From Azolla pinnata (lineage: Eukaryota > Streptophyta > Polypodiopsida > Salviniales > Salviniaceae): a DNA stretch of 32,038 nt. Below, piece by piece: positions 7,718-16,239 of the stretch; position 1 is the stretch's first letter; the number at the start of each line of letters is the position of its first letter. A program made the translations under genes and the position numbers. The notes under the pieces were generated by a model, which made no database searches, was not told where the DNA came from, and saw only the letters and a list, made by a program, of their open reading frames with translations. The stretch is from positions 1 through 32,038 of the forward strand of contig JBBBWG010003081.1 of NCBI GenBank assembly GCA_037176905.1, in the 5' to 3' direction.

Positions 7718-9627
7718 ATTGACCATATTGCCTTTAAGCATGCTCCGTGGGCACTGTAAATGTTGGAAAGCAAAACATATGGTGCAGAAGTGCAAGAATC
7801 CACTTCCAAAACATATTCTGAAGATTCAACAGCTTCAGTCATGTTGGAATGCAGTTTGCAAGCACCTAGGAACGCCATCCATGTGGTTGCATTTGGTTGG
7901 AATGGCATACTGCTAATCACCGCTTTCCCATGAGACAAAAGGCCAGTCCGACATAGAAGATCAACTATGCAATCATAAAGCTCAGCAGTGAAAGTAATCT
8001 TAGGCTGTTGGACCATAGAGGAGAGACAATAATAGGCTTCTTCAAGCATGCCTGCATGGCTACAAGCAGAAACAGTGCTGATGAGCGTGATCTCATTTGG
8101 AGTCACACTCTCTTCCTCCATTCTTTCAAATATTGTGAGAGCTTCCTTCCCTTCACCTTGCTGACCATAGGCTGCTATGATAGCTGTCCACGAAACCACG
8201 GTTCTTTCATTCATTTTGTCGAACAGTGCTCGTGCATCTTTAAGGCTGCCACATTTTCCATACATATTAACAAGAGCATTCAGAACTACTATTTCTGATT
8301 CGAAGTTGTATTCCATCAGGCATGCATGGATGCATCTTCCTTCATCAAGAGCCGATTCCAATGCACACGAATCCAAAATACCCACGAAGGTTATCTTGCT
8401 AGGTTTAAGGTCAACCATTTGCATTTCACGCAACAATGCTGAAACCTCGCGGTTATGCCCACAATGGGCGTATGATCCAATCATTGCATTCCAACATATG
8501 ACGTCCCTCTTTGGGAGCATTTCAAAGACCTTGTGTGCACTTTCAATGCTATCACATTTGCCATACATATTGATAAGGGCTGTTCCAACCACCACATCTG
8601 TTTCCAATCCGATCCGGCTCACCCAGGCATGTAGCCACAAGCCATCCAACAGGCTTTCCTGTTTGACACATGCAGAAAGACTACTGGCAAAGGTTATCTT
8701 ATCCGGCGCAAATCCTTCGGATTGCATTTTCCGTAAGAGAAGGGTAACCTCTTTGCTCCATCCATAGTCTGCCATTGCGCTTATCATGGCAGTCCAAGAG
8801 ATGACATTCTGAGCCGGCATCCGATGAAACACAAGTCGAGCATCCCCGACGCTACCACATTTACCATAGATGGAGATAAGAGCATTATTTACAGCAGAGT
8901 GCACGTCAAATTGAAGAGCCCTGATGAGTGTATGTATCCGTTTCACGGTTGAAGACCCTGGCCTCTCCATGAATGCACTGAGTAAGCTCACAAATGTGGC
9001 CTCAGTAGGTGCAAAACCCTCGATCTGCATTTGAGCAAATAATCGCATAGATTTGTTAGCATCACCACGGTCACCAGACACAGAAATGAGAGCATTCCAG
9101 AAGATCGCGTCCTTGACATGCGTGCTATTTGCCACATGCCACGCATCATCAAGGGCACCACATTTGTGATACATGCAAATCAAAGCAGTGGCCACGGCTG
9201 CACAGGCTTCGCATTCATGACATAAAATGAGCATATGCACAAGCCGGCCTTCTTGGGGAGCGGAAAAGGCATCGCAGGACGATAAGAGGCAAAGAAAAGA
9301 GCAGACATTAGGGTTCACCCCATCAATCTGCATGTCCTGGAACACGAGAAGGGCAGTGTGGATGTCCCCGAGCTCAGCGAAAGCGGCCATCAAGAAGGTC
9401 CAAGTGTACACATCCCTGGGCTTGATGCAAGAGGCGAGGCTTGTGGCATCATCCATCGCTTGACACCTGCCATACATCTGGACAAGCAGGTTGAGGAGGA
9501 GGCGATTGTGGCTGTGTTCGCTTTGGGCGATGTGGGAATGCAAGCACCTGCCCACAGGCAGGGAATTGCAGGTGCGCAGAAGGCGTTGATAGGAGGCGAG
9601 CTTTCCCTGTGGGGAGGGTTTCCCCAT
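7714..9627 (-). CDS. PLS-class pentatricopeptide repeat (PPR) protein, truncated E-type end
   Basis: The intronless frame gives 637 residues made of PPR motifs in P-L-S order at roughly 100-residue periodicity. Examples are YTWTFLMAAFAELGDIHTAL, NALISIYGKCGSVGDARLVF, VISWTAMISAMADYG, LVNMYGKCGSLKDARALFDK and VVSWTAIIAAYGQQGEGKEA. After the last triad comes TPNEITLISTVSACSHAG, then an E1-like end, APYVLLSNIYSAHG. It stops 12 codons later, so there is no complete E2/E+ or DYW domain. Such proteins act in plastids or mitochondria on RNA editing, splicing or stability; the target cannot be read from sequence. The start at 9627 is the first in-frame ATG after an upstream TGA. The first 20 residues are basic (no Asp/Glu) but not a clear transit peptide. 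A satellite array begins within 80 bp upstream. Confidence 0.9.
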   Translation of the reverse strand: MGKPSPQGKLASYQRLLRTCNSLPVGRCLHSHIAQSEHSHNRLLLNLLVQMYGRCQAMDDATSLASCIKPRDVYTWTFLMAAFAELGDIHTALLVFQDMQIDGVNPNVCSFLCLLSSCDAFSAPQEGRLVHMLILCHECEACAAVATALICMYHKCGALDDAWHVANSTHVKDAIFWNALISVSGDRGDANKSMRLFAQMQIEGFAPTEATFVSLLSAFMERPGSSTVKRIHTLIRALQFDVHSAVNNALISIYGKCGSVGDARLVFHRMPAQNVISWTAMISAMADYGWSKEVTLLLRKMQSEGFAPDKITFASSLSACVKQESLLDGLWLHAWVSRIGLETDVVVGTALINMYGKCDSIESAHKVFEMLPKRDVICWNAMIGSYAHCGHNREVSALLREMQMVDLKPSKITFVGILDSCALESALDEGRCIHACLMEYNFESEIVVLNALVNMYGKCGSLKDARALFDKMNERTVVSWTAIIAAYGQQGEGKEALTIFERMEEESVTPNEITLISTVSACSHAGMLEEAYYCLSSMVQQPKITFTAELYDCIVDLLCRTGLLSHGKAVISSMPFQPNATTWMAFLGACKLHSNMTEAVESSEYVLEVDSCTSAPYVLLSNIYSAHGACLKAIWSM

Positions 9628-9664
9628 CAGAGGAGGCGGACGAGGTTCCCTTCTTCATCTGCGA

Positions 9665-9665
<1 letters not shown>

Positions 9666-9702
<37 letters not shown>
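9666..9702. repeat. (AC)n microsatellite, about 18 units
   Basis: An uninterrupted AC run lies 39 bases upstream of the PPR start codon. On the coding (minus) strand it is a TG run ending in CTCGCAG, which resembles a 3' splice acceptor, so it may belong to a 5' UTR intron. Confidence 0.95.
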
Positions 9703-9703
<1 letters not shown>

Positions 9704-11067
9704 GAAACAAGTCTGTTCTGGCGTCTTGCTTGGTTTGAAGTTTTGATGCCTAAAGAGAGAACATTCCCATGGTCAAGAAGGTTTTCATGGATTTGATAAG
9801 TAGGTTTCAGGCATGGAGCACAGTACTTAGGTTGACACAATTTCATAATCAGGGGGACATAGAAGAAACAGGTTTGTTCTGTGCCCTGCTTTGTTGAAGT
9901 TTTGATGCCTAAAGAGGGACGATTCCCATGGTCAGGTAGGTTCTCATGGATTTGATAAGTAGGTTTCAGGCATGGAGCACACTAATTCGGTTGACACAAT
10001 TTCATAATTAGGGGGACACCAGAAGAAACAAGTCTGTTCTGTGTCTTGCTTCGTTGAAGTTTTGATGCCTAAAGAGGGACAATTCCCATGGTCAAGTTGG
10101 TTTTCATGGATTTGTTAAGTAGGTTTCAGGCGTGGAGCACGGTAACTAGGTTGACACAACTTCATAATTAGGGGAACACAAAAGAAACAAGTCTGTTCTG
10201 GTGTCTTGCTTCGTTGAAGTTTTGATGCCTAAAGAGGGACGATTCCCATGATCAAGTAGGTTTTCATGGATTTGATAAGTAGGTTTCAGGCGTGGAGCAC
10301 ACTAATTAGGTTGACACAATTTCATAATTAGGGGGACACAAAAGAAAGAACTTTGTTCTATGTCTCGCTTGCTTGAAGTTTTGATGTCAAGTTGTCAATT
10401 TCATAATTAGGACACAGAAGAAAGAAGTTTGTCTGCGTCTTGCTTGGTTGAAGTTTTGATGCATAGAAAGGGACCATTCCTATTGTAAAGTTTTCATGGA
10501 CTTGATAAGTAGGTTTCAGGCATGGACTACAGTAATTAGGTTGACACAATTTCATAATTAGGGGGACAGAGAAGAAAGAACTTTGTTCTGCGTCTTGCTT
10601 TGTTGAAGTTTTGATGCATAGAGAGGGGTCATTCCCATTGTCAAGTTTTCATGGATTTGGTAAGTAGGTTTTAGGCATGGACTACAGTAATTAGGTTGAC
10701 ACAATTTCATAATTAGGACGACACAGAAGAAAGAAGTCTGTCTGCGTCTTGCTTGGTTGAAGTTCTAATGCATACAGAGGGACAATCCCTATTGTAAAGT
10801 TTTCATGGATTTGATAGGTAGGTTTCAAGCATGGACTACAGTAATTAGGTTGACACAATTTCATAGTTAGGGGGACACAAAAGAAAGAACTTTGTTCTGC
10901 GTCTTGCTATGTTGAAGTTTTGATGCATAGAGAGGGACCATTCCTATTGTCAAGTTTTCATAGATTTGGTAAGTAGGTTTCAGGCGTGGACTACAATAAT
11001 TAGGCTGACACAATTTCATAATTAGGACGCAGAAGAAAGAAGTTTGTTTTGCGACTTGCTTGGCTCT
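9703..11067. repeat. Satellite-like tandem array, ~155-160 bp units, about 8.5 copies
   Basis: The landmark GAAGTTTTGATGC recurs near 9741, 9899, 10059, 10219, 10379, 10455, 10609, 10763 (as AGTTCTAATGC) and 10918. The first four intervals are about 160 bp (type A, with CCTAAAGAGGGA and GGAGCAC). A short unit of about 76 bp follows, then intervals of 154-155 bp (type B, with CATAGAGAGGGA and GACTACAGT). Within type B, odd units have ATTGTAAAG and even units ATTGTCAAG, a two-unit higher-order pattern. All copies also share TTGACACAATTTCATAATTAGG. No coding content is recognised. Confidence 0.95.
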
Positions 11068-11588
11068 CTATTTTTGTTGTTGGTGTTCTATTGGGCTACA
11101 GGTTATGATCAATTGCGCATGACGTGTTACACATTATCACCACAAAACACTATTTGGACAAATTAAGTTGTCACAATCGATTGATTCCAACTCCCATGTA
11201 GTAACAAATTTACTCTCCCAGATTTTAGTTTTTAGTTATTATTAATTTTTTATCTTTTTCGTCCATCGTGTCGAATGTTGACATAATGGCTATATTCACA
11301 TTTAGATAGGCTATATTTATAATAATCCAGAAGGGTGCTTGCTTGAGCTTGATATATATAAGTCAAGTTTGTATGACCGCCTCATGTTATTGCTATTTTG
11401 TGAATACAAAGTATTTTTCACTCACTCACTCACACACACACTCTCTCTATTTGTCTCATCTCCTTGTACTCAAATTGTTCATTCTTGTTGTTTTTCACTC
11501 TCATACACATACTTGCTCTTCTTTCAATGTACAACAATAGTGTTGTAGTTTAGTTTCGTTGATAATTGTTTTCAAACAAAAATTGTAG
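11068..11588. other. AT-rich region without recognised gene
   Basis: A TATA-like GATATATATAAG at about 11349 is followed by a CA/CT-rich stretch (11419-11455) with CACTCACTCACTCACAC. This resembles the R/U5 part of a plant LTR, but no partner copy, TG...CA ends or primer site could be fixed. No protein is recognised on either strand. Confidence 0.3.
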
Positions 11589-12045
11589 CCTAACTAAATT
11601 CTTCTTGGCTCCTCAACTGGGCGCGCCATTACATTACGTTTTGTCGGTCCCTCCACCCCTTCGAAATGTTTGTAACGTGTAGATTATAAAAACACGAAGC
11701 TTTTAAACAAAAAGAATTTCTTATAAGAGAAACTTTCGAAATAGTTTGGTAAAGATAGATTAGAAAAGAGAGGATGTTATATTCCAATCATACACAAATC
11801 TAACCCATTTGAGGAAACATATTGTGTATCGAGTTCTATTTGAGTGTAGAATGACAATTCAAGGACATGATAACTAAGGTTCTGTCCAGATTTGAACTCG
11901 AGCTCTTGTATTTAGAGTCCAATGTCAACATTCCAACTCAAGCTCTTGTATGTAGAGTCTAATTTTTAACAAAATCAAAGTTTATATTATTGCCTTACGT
12001 ATATTAACAATTACCCACAAATCTGACTGAAATGTACCATCATGT
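11589..12045. repeat. Direct repeat copy R1 (~450 bp) with tRNA-like fragments
   Basis: This segment pairs with 13101-13563 in the same orientation. Shared blocks are CCTAACTAAATTCTTCTTGG, AGATTATAAAAACACGAA, TTGGTAAAGATAGATTAGAA, CATACACAAATCTAACCCAT, AACTCGAGCTCTTGTATTTA and TTTATATTATTGCCTTAC. It contains a partial minus-strand tRNA-Gln-like sequence at about 11879-11930 and a further shred after it. The two copies flank 1 kb with more of the same family; whether they are LTR-like or a simple duplication is unresolved. Confidence 0.85.
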
Positions 12046-12098
12046 TTGTGTATGAGTTCTACGTGAGTGTAGAATGAAAATGGAATGATATAAACTAA

Positions 12099-12169
12099 GG
12101 TTCTATTGAGACTCGAACTCCAACTTTTGTATTGAAAGTCCAATGTCCTAAGCACTAGACTATACAACC
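12099..12169 (-). pseudogene. tRNA-Gln-like pseudogene / SINE head
   Basis: At 71 nt it has the same length as the intact copy at 12470-12540 and aligns throughout, including TAGTCTAGTG and GGACATTGGACTT. The acceptor stem has a mismatch (GGTTGTA against TAGAACC), the anticodon stem is broken (TTGGA against TACAA) and the anticodon position reads TTC. It therefore cannot be a working glutamine tRNA. Downstream on the minus strand is the common tail with CATTCTACACTCAC. Confidence 0.7.
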
Positions 12170-12469
12170 ACATAACTACTTACAAATAGTTAGTTAATAT
12201 TATTACCTCATATATATGGTAGCAAGGAACCGGCACAAAAGGGTGTGACACGTGGTACAATGCGTAACACAAGTGGAAAAAACGTCAAAATTGGCGACAA
12301 GGATGAAGAAGATACAACACAAAAAAAGGCTAGTGAAGATACAAAACAAAAAAAAGATCCGCTAACATCTTCATAGGTGAATATGAGTGCTGAGCAAAAA
12401 TGTGCACAATGGTTGCGTACCCACTTAATGTATAAAGGAACAATGACAATTGCCAATGTTTATTTGTAA

Positions 12470-12540
12470 GGTTCTATCGAGATTTGAACTCGAGCTCTTG
12501 GATTCAGAGTCCAATGTCCTAACCACTAGACTATAGAACC
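12470..12540 (-). tRNA. tRNA-Gln (anticodon CTG)-like gene, intact cloverleaf
   Basis: On the minus strand all arms pair: acceptor GGTTCTA with TAGAACC, D stem GTCT with GGAC (one G-T), anticodon stem TTGGA with TCCAA around loop CTCTGAA (anticodon CTG, glutamine CAG codons), variable GAGC, and T arm TCGAG-TTCAAAT-CTCGA. The A box (TAGTCTAGTGG) and B box (AGTTCAAATCT) for RNA polymerase III are inside. No T-run terminator follows closely. Several degenerate copies lie nearby in the same orientation, sharing 3' sequence containing AATTGTCATT. It may therefore be the head of a tRNA-derived SINE rather than a housekeeping gene. Confidence 0.65.
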
Positions 12541-13100
12541 ACAAAATTTAAATAAATGTTTAGTTTCAAATATACATTTTTTGGAGGAAATAAGTTAACG
12601 TGCTTGTTATAATAACGTCTTCTTAGGCCAATATGAGACGTTTAACAATGCTTGCATATATAATCATCGATGACAATTACAAGATAATTCTACAATATTG
12701 TTTGTGGAGTTGCATTTTAGGTTCTCGATTCAATGTCCAATGTCCTAACCTTTAAGACTTCATAACCACTAGGTTGTCAAATAGAAGTACTTTAGAACGA
12801 GCAACACATCTGACAAAGAACGATCTTTAAAGGCCAATATGACCCAAGACATGGGGATAGGGCGAGGCAAAGAGAGAGAGTGTGTTTGTGTATGTGCATA
12901 GACAAAAAACAATTACCTCGTCAAATTCGTCCAACCACATAGTATAGTGCCCATAAGCCATTTATATACCTGCTTGTAGATTCCTCTTAAAGGCAAATAG
13001 TAGTACATTCAAAGTAGTTAGTCTTGGATCTTGGAAAAGCAAGGGCTCAAGTCATAAATGTAGAACTCCTAAATGCAAAAAAATGTTCCCAAATGCAAGT
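12541..13100. other. Spacer with a further eroded tRNA-like shred
   Basis: Around 12719-12772 the words GGTTCTCGATT, CCAATGTCCTAACC and AACCACT echo the minus-strand tRNA-Gln-like unit but no cloverleaf can be drawn. No protein-coding content is recognised in the rest. Confidence 0.4.
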
Positions 13101-13563
13101 CCTAACTAAATTCTTCTTGGCTCTTCAATTGAGTGTGATATTACATCACATTTCAATACTCCATCCACCCCTTCGATGTGTTTGTAATGTGTAGATTATA
13201 AAAACACGAAACTTTCAAATGAAAAGAATTTCTCATAAGAGAAATTTTCAAAATAATTTGGTAAAGATAGATTAGAAAGAGAGAACAATATATTATAATC
13301 ATACACAAATCTAACCCATTTGAGGAAACATACCATCATGTTTGTGCATTGACTTCTATGTGAGTGCAAAATGATAATTCAAGGGCATCATAACTAAGCT
13401 TCTATCGAGATTCAAACTCGAGCTCTTGTATTTAGAGTCCAGTGTCAAGATTTGAACTCCAGCCCCGATATTTAGAGTCCGTTTTGTAACAAAAGGAAAG
13501 CTTATATTATTGCCTTACACATATTAACAATGACACACAAATATAATGGAAACATATCATCAT
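13101..13563. repeat. Direct repeat copy R2 (~460 bp) with tRNA-like fragments
   Basis: Partner of 11589-12045 in the same orientation, about 80% alike by eye. It holds partial tRNA-Gln-like fragments at about 13395-13445 and 13448-13485. It ends almost exactly where the CACTA transposase fossil starts, so the junction at about 13564 is likely an insertion or deletion boundary. Confidence 0.85.
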
Positions 13564-13566
13564 GAG

Positions 13567-14345
13567 TGTCTCCAGATGTGCTTCAATACTTCTCCGAGAG
13601 TGTTTATACAAGCTTGGTGCACTTGTGCGATTTGTCAGTAGGAAGGAGGTGGACCCAACGAGTCTAGAGACAACCCAAATAGAAGTAGTAGAAGCAGCGT
13701 GTCTTCTCGACGATACATTCCTGTGATCCATTCTCACTAGTCAGGTGAATTTAATTGTCCATATCATCCAGAATGTGGCAATATGTGACCCAGTCTCTAG
13801 CAGATGGATGTTTTTCTTAGAGTGTTTCATGAAAATGCTAAACATGAAAATGTTGAAGGATTTTTTGAGGCAAAATGCTTGGCTGGAAGGTAGCATCAGC
13901 GAAGGGTGGTTGATCCAAGAAGGCATAGTGTTCAGCTCACAGCATTTACACGAGGCCGATTCATCGTTGACCCACCCCTTCTCCATCGAACATTCACTTT
14001 CGGTGATGGACGTGAGAGTAAAAGATGGACCCACCTTCGTTCCTCAAGGCATGAGATGTAGTGTAAATTTAGGCTAGGAGCTTCATTTGAAGTTAAACAA
14101 CTTTTGTATCCTGAACATGCAGGTTATGAGAACTTGGGTGGACAGGTACCATGTGGCCTGTCTATCTATCGAGTGTGAGCATGCCCACATCCTTTGTGAT
14201 TATGGTCGACATGCGCCACTTCCAAGCCACATCACGGAGTTTTCATAGACCATCACGACAAAATGGGTGCATGGGGAGATGGACAGATTGAATCGGTCCG
14301 AGCATCGTGCATCAATAACGCAAGATGAGTGGGAGTATGCACAGG
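13567..14345 (+). pseudogene. CACTA (En/Spm) transposase fossil, DUF4218-like region
   Basis: The plus-strand reading LYKLGALVRFVSRKEVDP, then TSQVNLIVHII, DPVSSRWMFFLECFMK, NAWLEGSISEGWLIQE and SSQHLHEADSSL matches the DUF4218 region of CACTA transposons. There the family has the pattern GPV..RWMF.ER.M..LK and PEGSI.EG...EE. One stop (about 13724) interrupts the early part. After PQGMRC a probable relic intron (about 14060-14122, ending in CATGCAG) leads to MRTWVDRYHVACLSIECEH, HAPLPSHI and TQDEWEYAQG, also typical of the same protein. The N-terminal transposase domain is absent, lost at the junction with repeat R2. Not functional. Confidence 0.8.
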
Positions 14346-14509
14346 GTTGAAGTCCTGTGAATCACGATCCTCTAAACCCTAGCCCTCAACCCTAATTTAG
14401 AATTCTAATTTTTGAAAGAGTATGTTTTATAATGATGCAATGGACATATTATAATGTAATTTGGTGGGACGGTGCACATTATCGCACGGAAGTCATTGAT
14501 CAAAACTGG

Positions 14510-15326
14510 TGTCCTGAAGTTTTGGGTGCCTAATGTGAAAGGAAAACAGAGAAGGAATGTTAAAGAAGAACAAGAAGAACGCAAGAAATAATTAAAACGT
14601 TGTTTTTTTTTCTCTACTTTTTTCTGCTTTTTTTTTCTACTTTTTTCCTCCTACATTTTTTTCCTATGCCGACCCACTCCACAACCTATATAAGGAGTGG
14701 CATACATAGAGGGAAGGGGGGGAGAAGAGCATATGCTCAAAAGAATATCTAAACCCTTAATACCTACTTCTAAACCCCTAAGACCTTATTTCTAAAGCCC
14801 TAATACCCGATTGCTAAACCCCAATCTCTTATCATCTCTCTACTAAAGCCTTAATCTCTTCTAATATCTCTTCTAAACCCTAATCTATATCTCTTCTAAT
14901 CTATCTTTCAGCCAAACCCTAATATTTCTTATAATCTAATCATAATTCCTCTTATCTCTTGAATATATCTAATCTAAACCTAATTTCCATTATCTCTTAT
15001 TTAAATCTAATCATTCTAATCTCTCTAATATCTCTTATCTAAACCTAATCTTCCTAATCTTTATAATCTCTTATCTAAGCCTAATCTTCCTAATCTCTCT
15101 AATATCTCTTTTCCTAAAGCCTTGATCTCTCTAATATTAATAATCCTACTCCCTTTTATTTCTATAGATTTTACTAGTATGTTCTCCTAATTTGGGGATA
15201 CAATTGTAACAATTCTCTAGAATTAAAATAAATTTCTCTTAAAAATATCCATCTCCCGGTTCAAAACCCCAGTGGTTCCACCCTAACACACATATTTGGA
15301 GTTGTATAGCCCGGAATTCTACGACA
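14510..15326 (+). mobile_element. Solo LTR nested in the CACTA fossil, with telomere-like repeats
   Basis: The segment starts TGTC and ends GACA, the TG...CA form of an LTR. Its last 160 bp match the LTR end at 4640-4810, where a primer-binding site and gag follow. Here CACTA coding text resumes directly after ACGACA, so the internal part and second LTR are gone: a solo LTR. A TATA box (CCTATATAAGGAG, about 14685) is followed by a long field of TAAACCCTAAT- and CTAATCT-type units (about 14745-15130). A target-site duplication is not evident, so the left end is approximate. Confidence 0.7.
14745..15130 (+). repeat. Telomere-like CTAAACC/CTAATCT degenerate array inside the LTR
   Basis: Words such as CTAAACCC, CTAAACCCTAAT, TCTAAACCTAAT and CTAATCTCT recur continuously. 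They resemble the plant telomere repeat (CCCTAAA) but with expanded spacing and many substitutions, so this is a telomere-like minisatellite in the transcribed part of the LTR, not a telomere. Confidence 0.75.
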
Positions 15327-16185
15327 CCGATATAACTCAAATTCTGGAGTGATTGACACATATGAGGGGGAGGATGGATAGGAGCAAGAATATAGTGGAA
15401 TTATCTAAAACATCATTAAACTAGGCTTTCGAAGATTCAAAGTAGTTGTTTTCGATGTCAGATGGTTTTAAGATCTTTTAGGTAAGGTCCCACAATGTTC
15501 TTTTCATATAAACAACAGTGGCTTTATGATGATTGACTCCACGCGAATTTGTAGTACCCAGGAGGAGACTTTCATCCTACCATCTCATTGTGAATAGGTA
15601 GTTGCTAGTTCTTAAATAGTGTAAAGATTAAATTAGACTAATTATACTATGTTTCTTAAATAGTTTCTAACCCTGTATTGTTACGTAATGCGGGCCATTT
15701 TCCAACCTATGCTACATAATGAGAAATGGTGATATGTCATACCGATGGCGCCACGTACAAAACCACTCTTTCACTCATTGTTGCCAAAACTGGGGCCAAT
15801 ACATTATTCTGTCGATGTACATTTGCCGACTGACACAGATATGTCAGATCAAAGGGACGACACAACACTACCATCCACAGCAGATAATACAACAACAGGT
15901 CAATCATGGGTTGCTGCATGATTGCTCGATGACGTCGAGAATGTTGAAGCTAGGATATTTGATGATGCTGACAGCTATCAACCTTATCAAGATCTAGCGA
16001 ACCGCGAACAATAAACGTTGATGCGTCTATAGACTTATGTATTGAGTTAGGGTCTAGGGACATGATTGATATCAATGAAGATACTAATATATTTCGGACT
16101 ATTTATATTGATTTGTTCCTTGTAATTTATTCTTATGCCGACCAGAACTCATCATATCATTATTGTAATGCTAGATTTTGACATT
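15327..16185 (+). pseudogene. CACTA transposase fossil, DUF4216-like region, copy 2
   Basis: Directly after the solo LTR the reading is NSGVIDTYEGEDG, EQEYSGII, NIIKLGFRRFKVVVFDVRWF, then MMIDSTRI and EETFILPSHCEQ. This is the order of the DUF4216 region, where the family has QNSGV, YYG-ii.LdY..fkVv.Fkc.W and FIlasQ..QVFyv. Stops interrupt several positions and a GT donor-like site follows at 15598, aligned with the one in copy 1. The tail (about 16000-16090) is Asp-rich with SIDLCIELGSRDMIDI, also shared with copy 1. Non-functional. Confidence 0.78.
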
Positions 16186-16239
16186 GACTGACCCATGTTT
16201 GTATAAATATAATAAAATTTGTAACATTTGTATATATGT

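Noticed and set aside
7233..7916. 227-codon plus-strand frame overlapping the PPR 3' end
   Set aside because: It has no recognisable domain, its right part is antisense to PPR codons, and its composition is that of a chance frame.
9449..9738. Frames containing poly-Cys-Val or poly-Thr-His near the PPR start
   Set aside because: They are translations of the AC microsatellite and of the PPR gene in the wrong frame.
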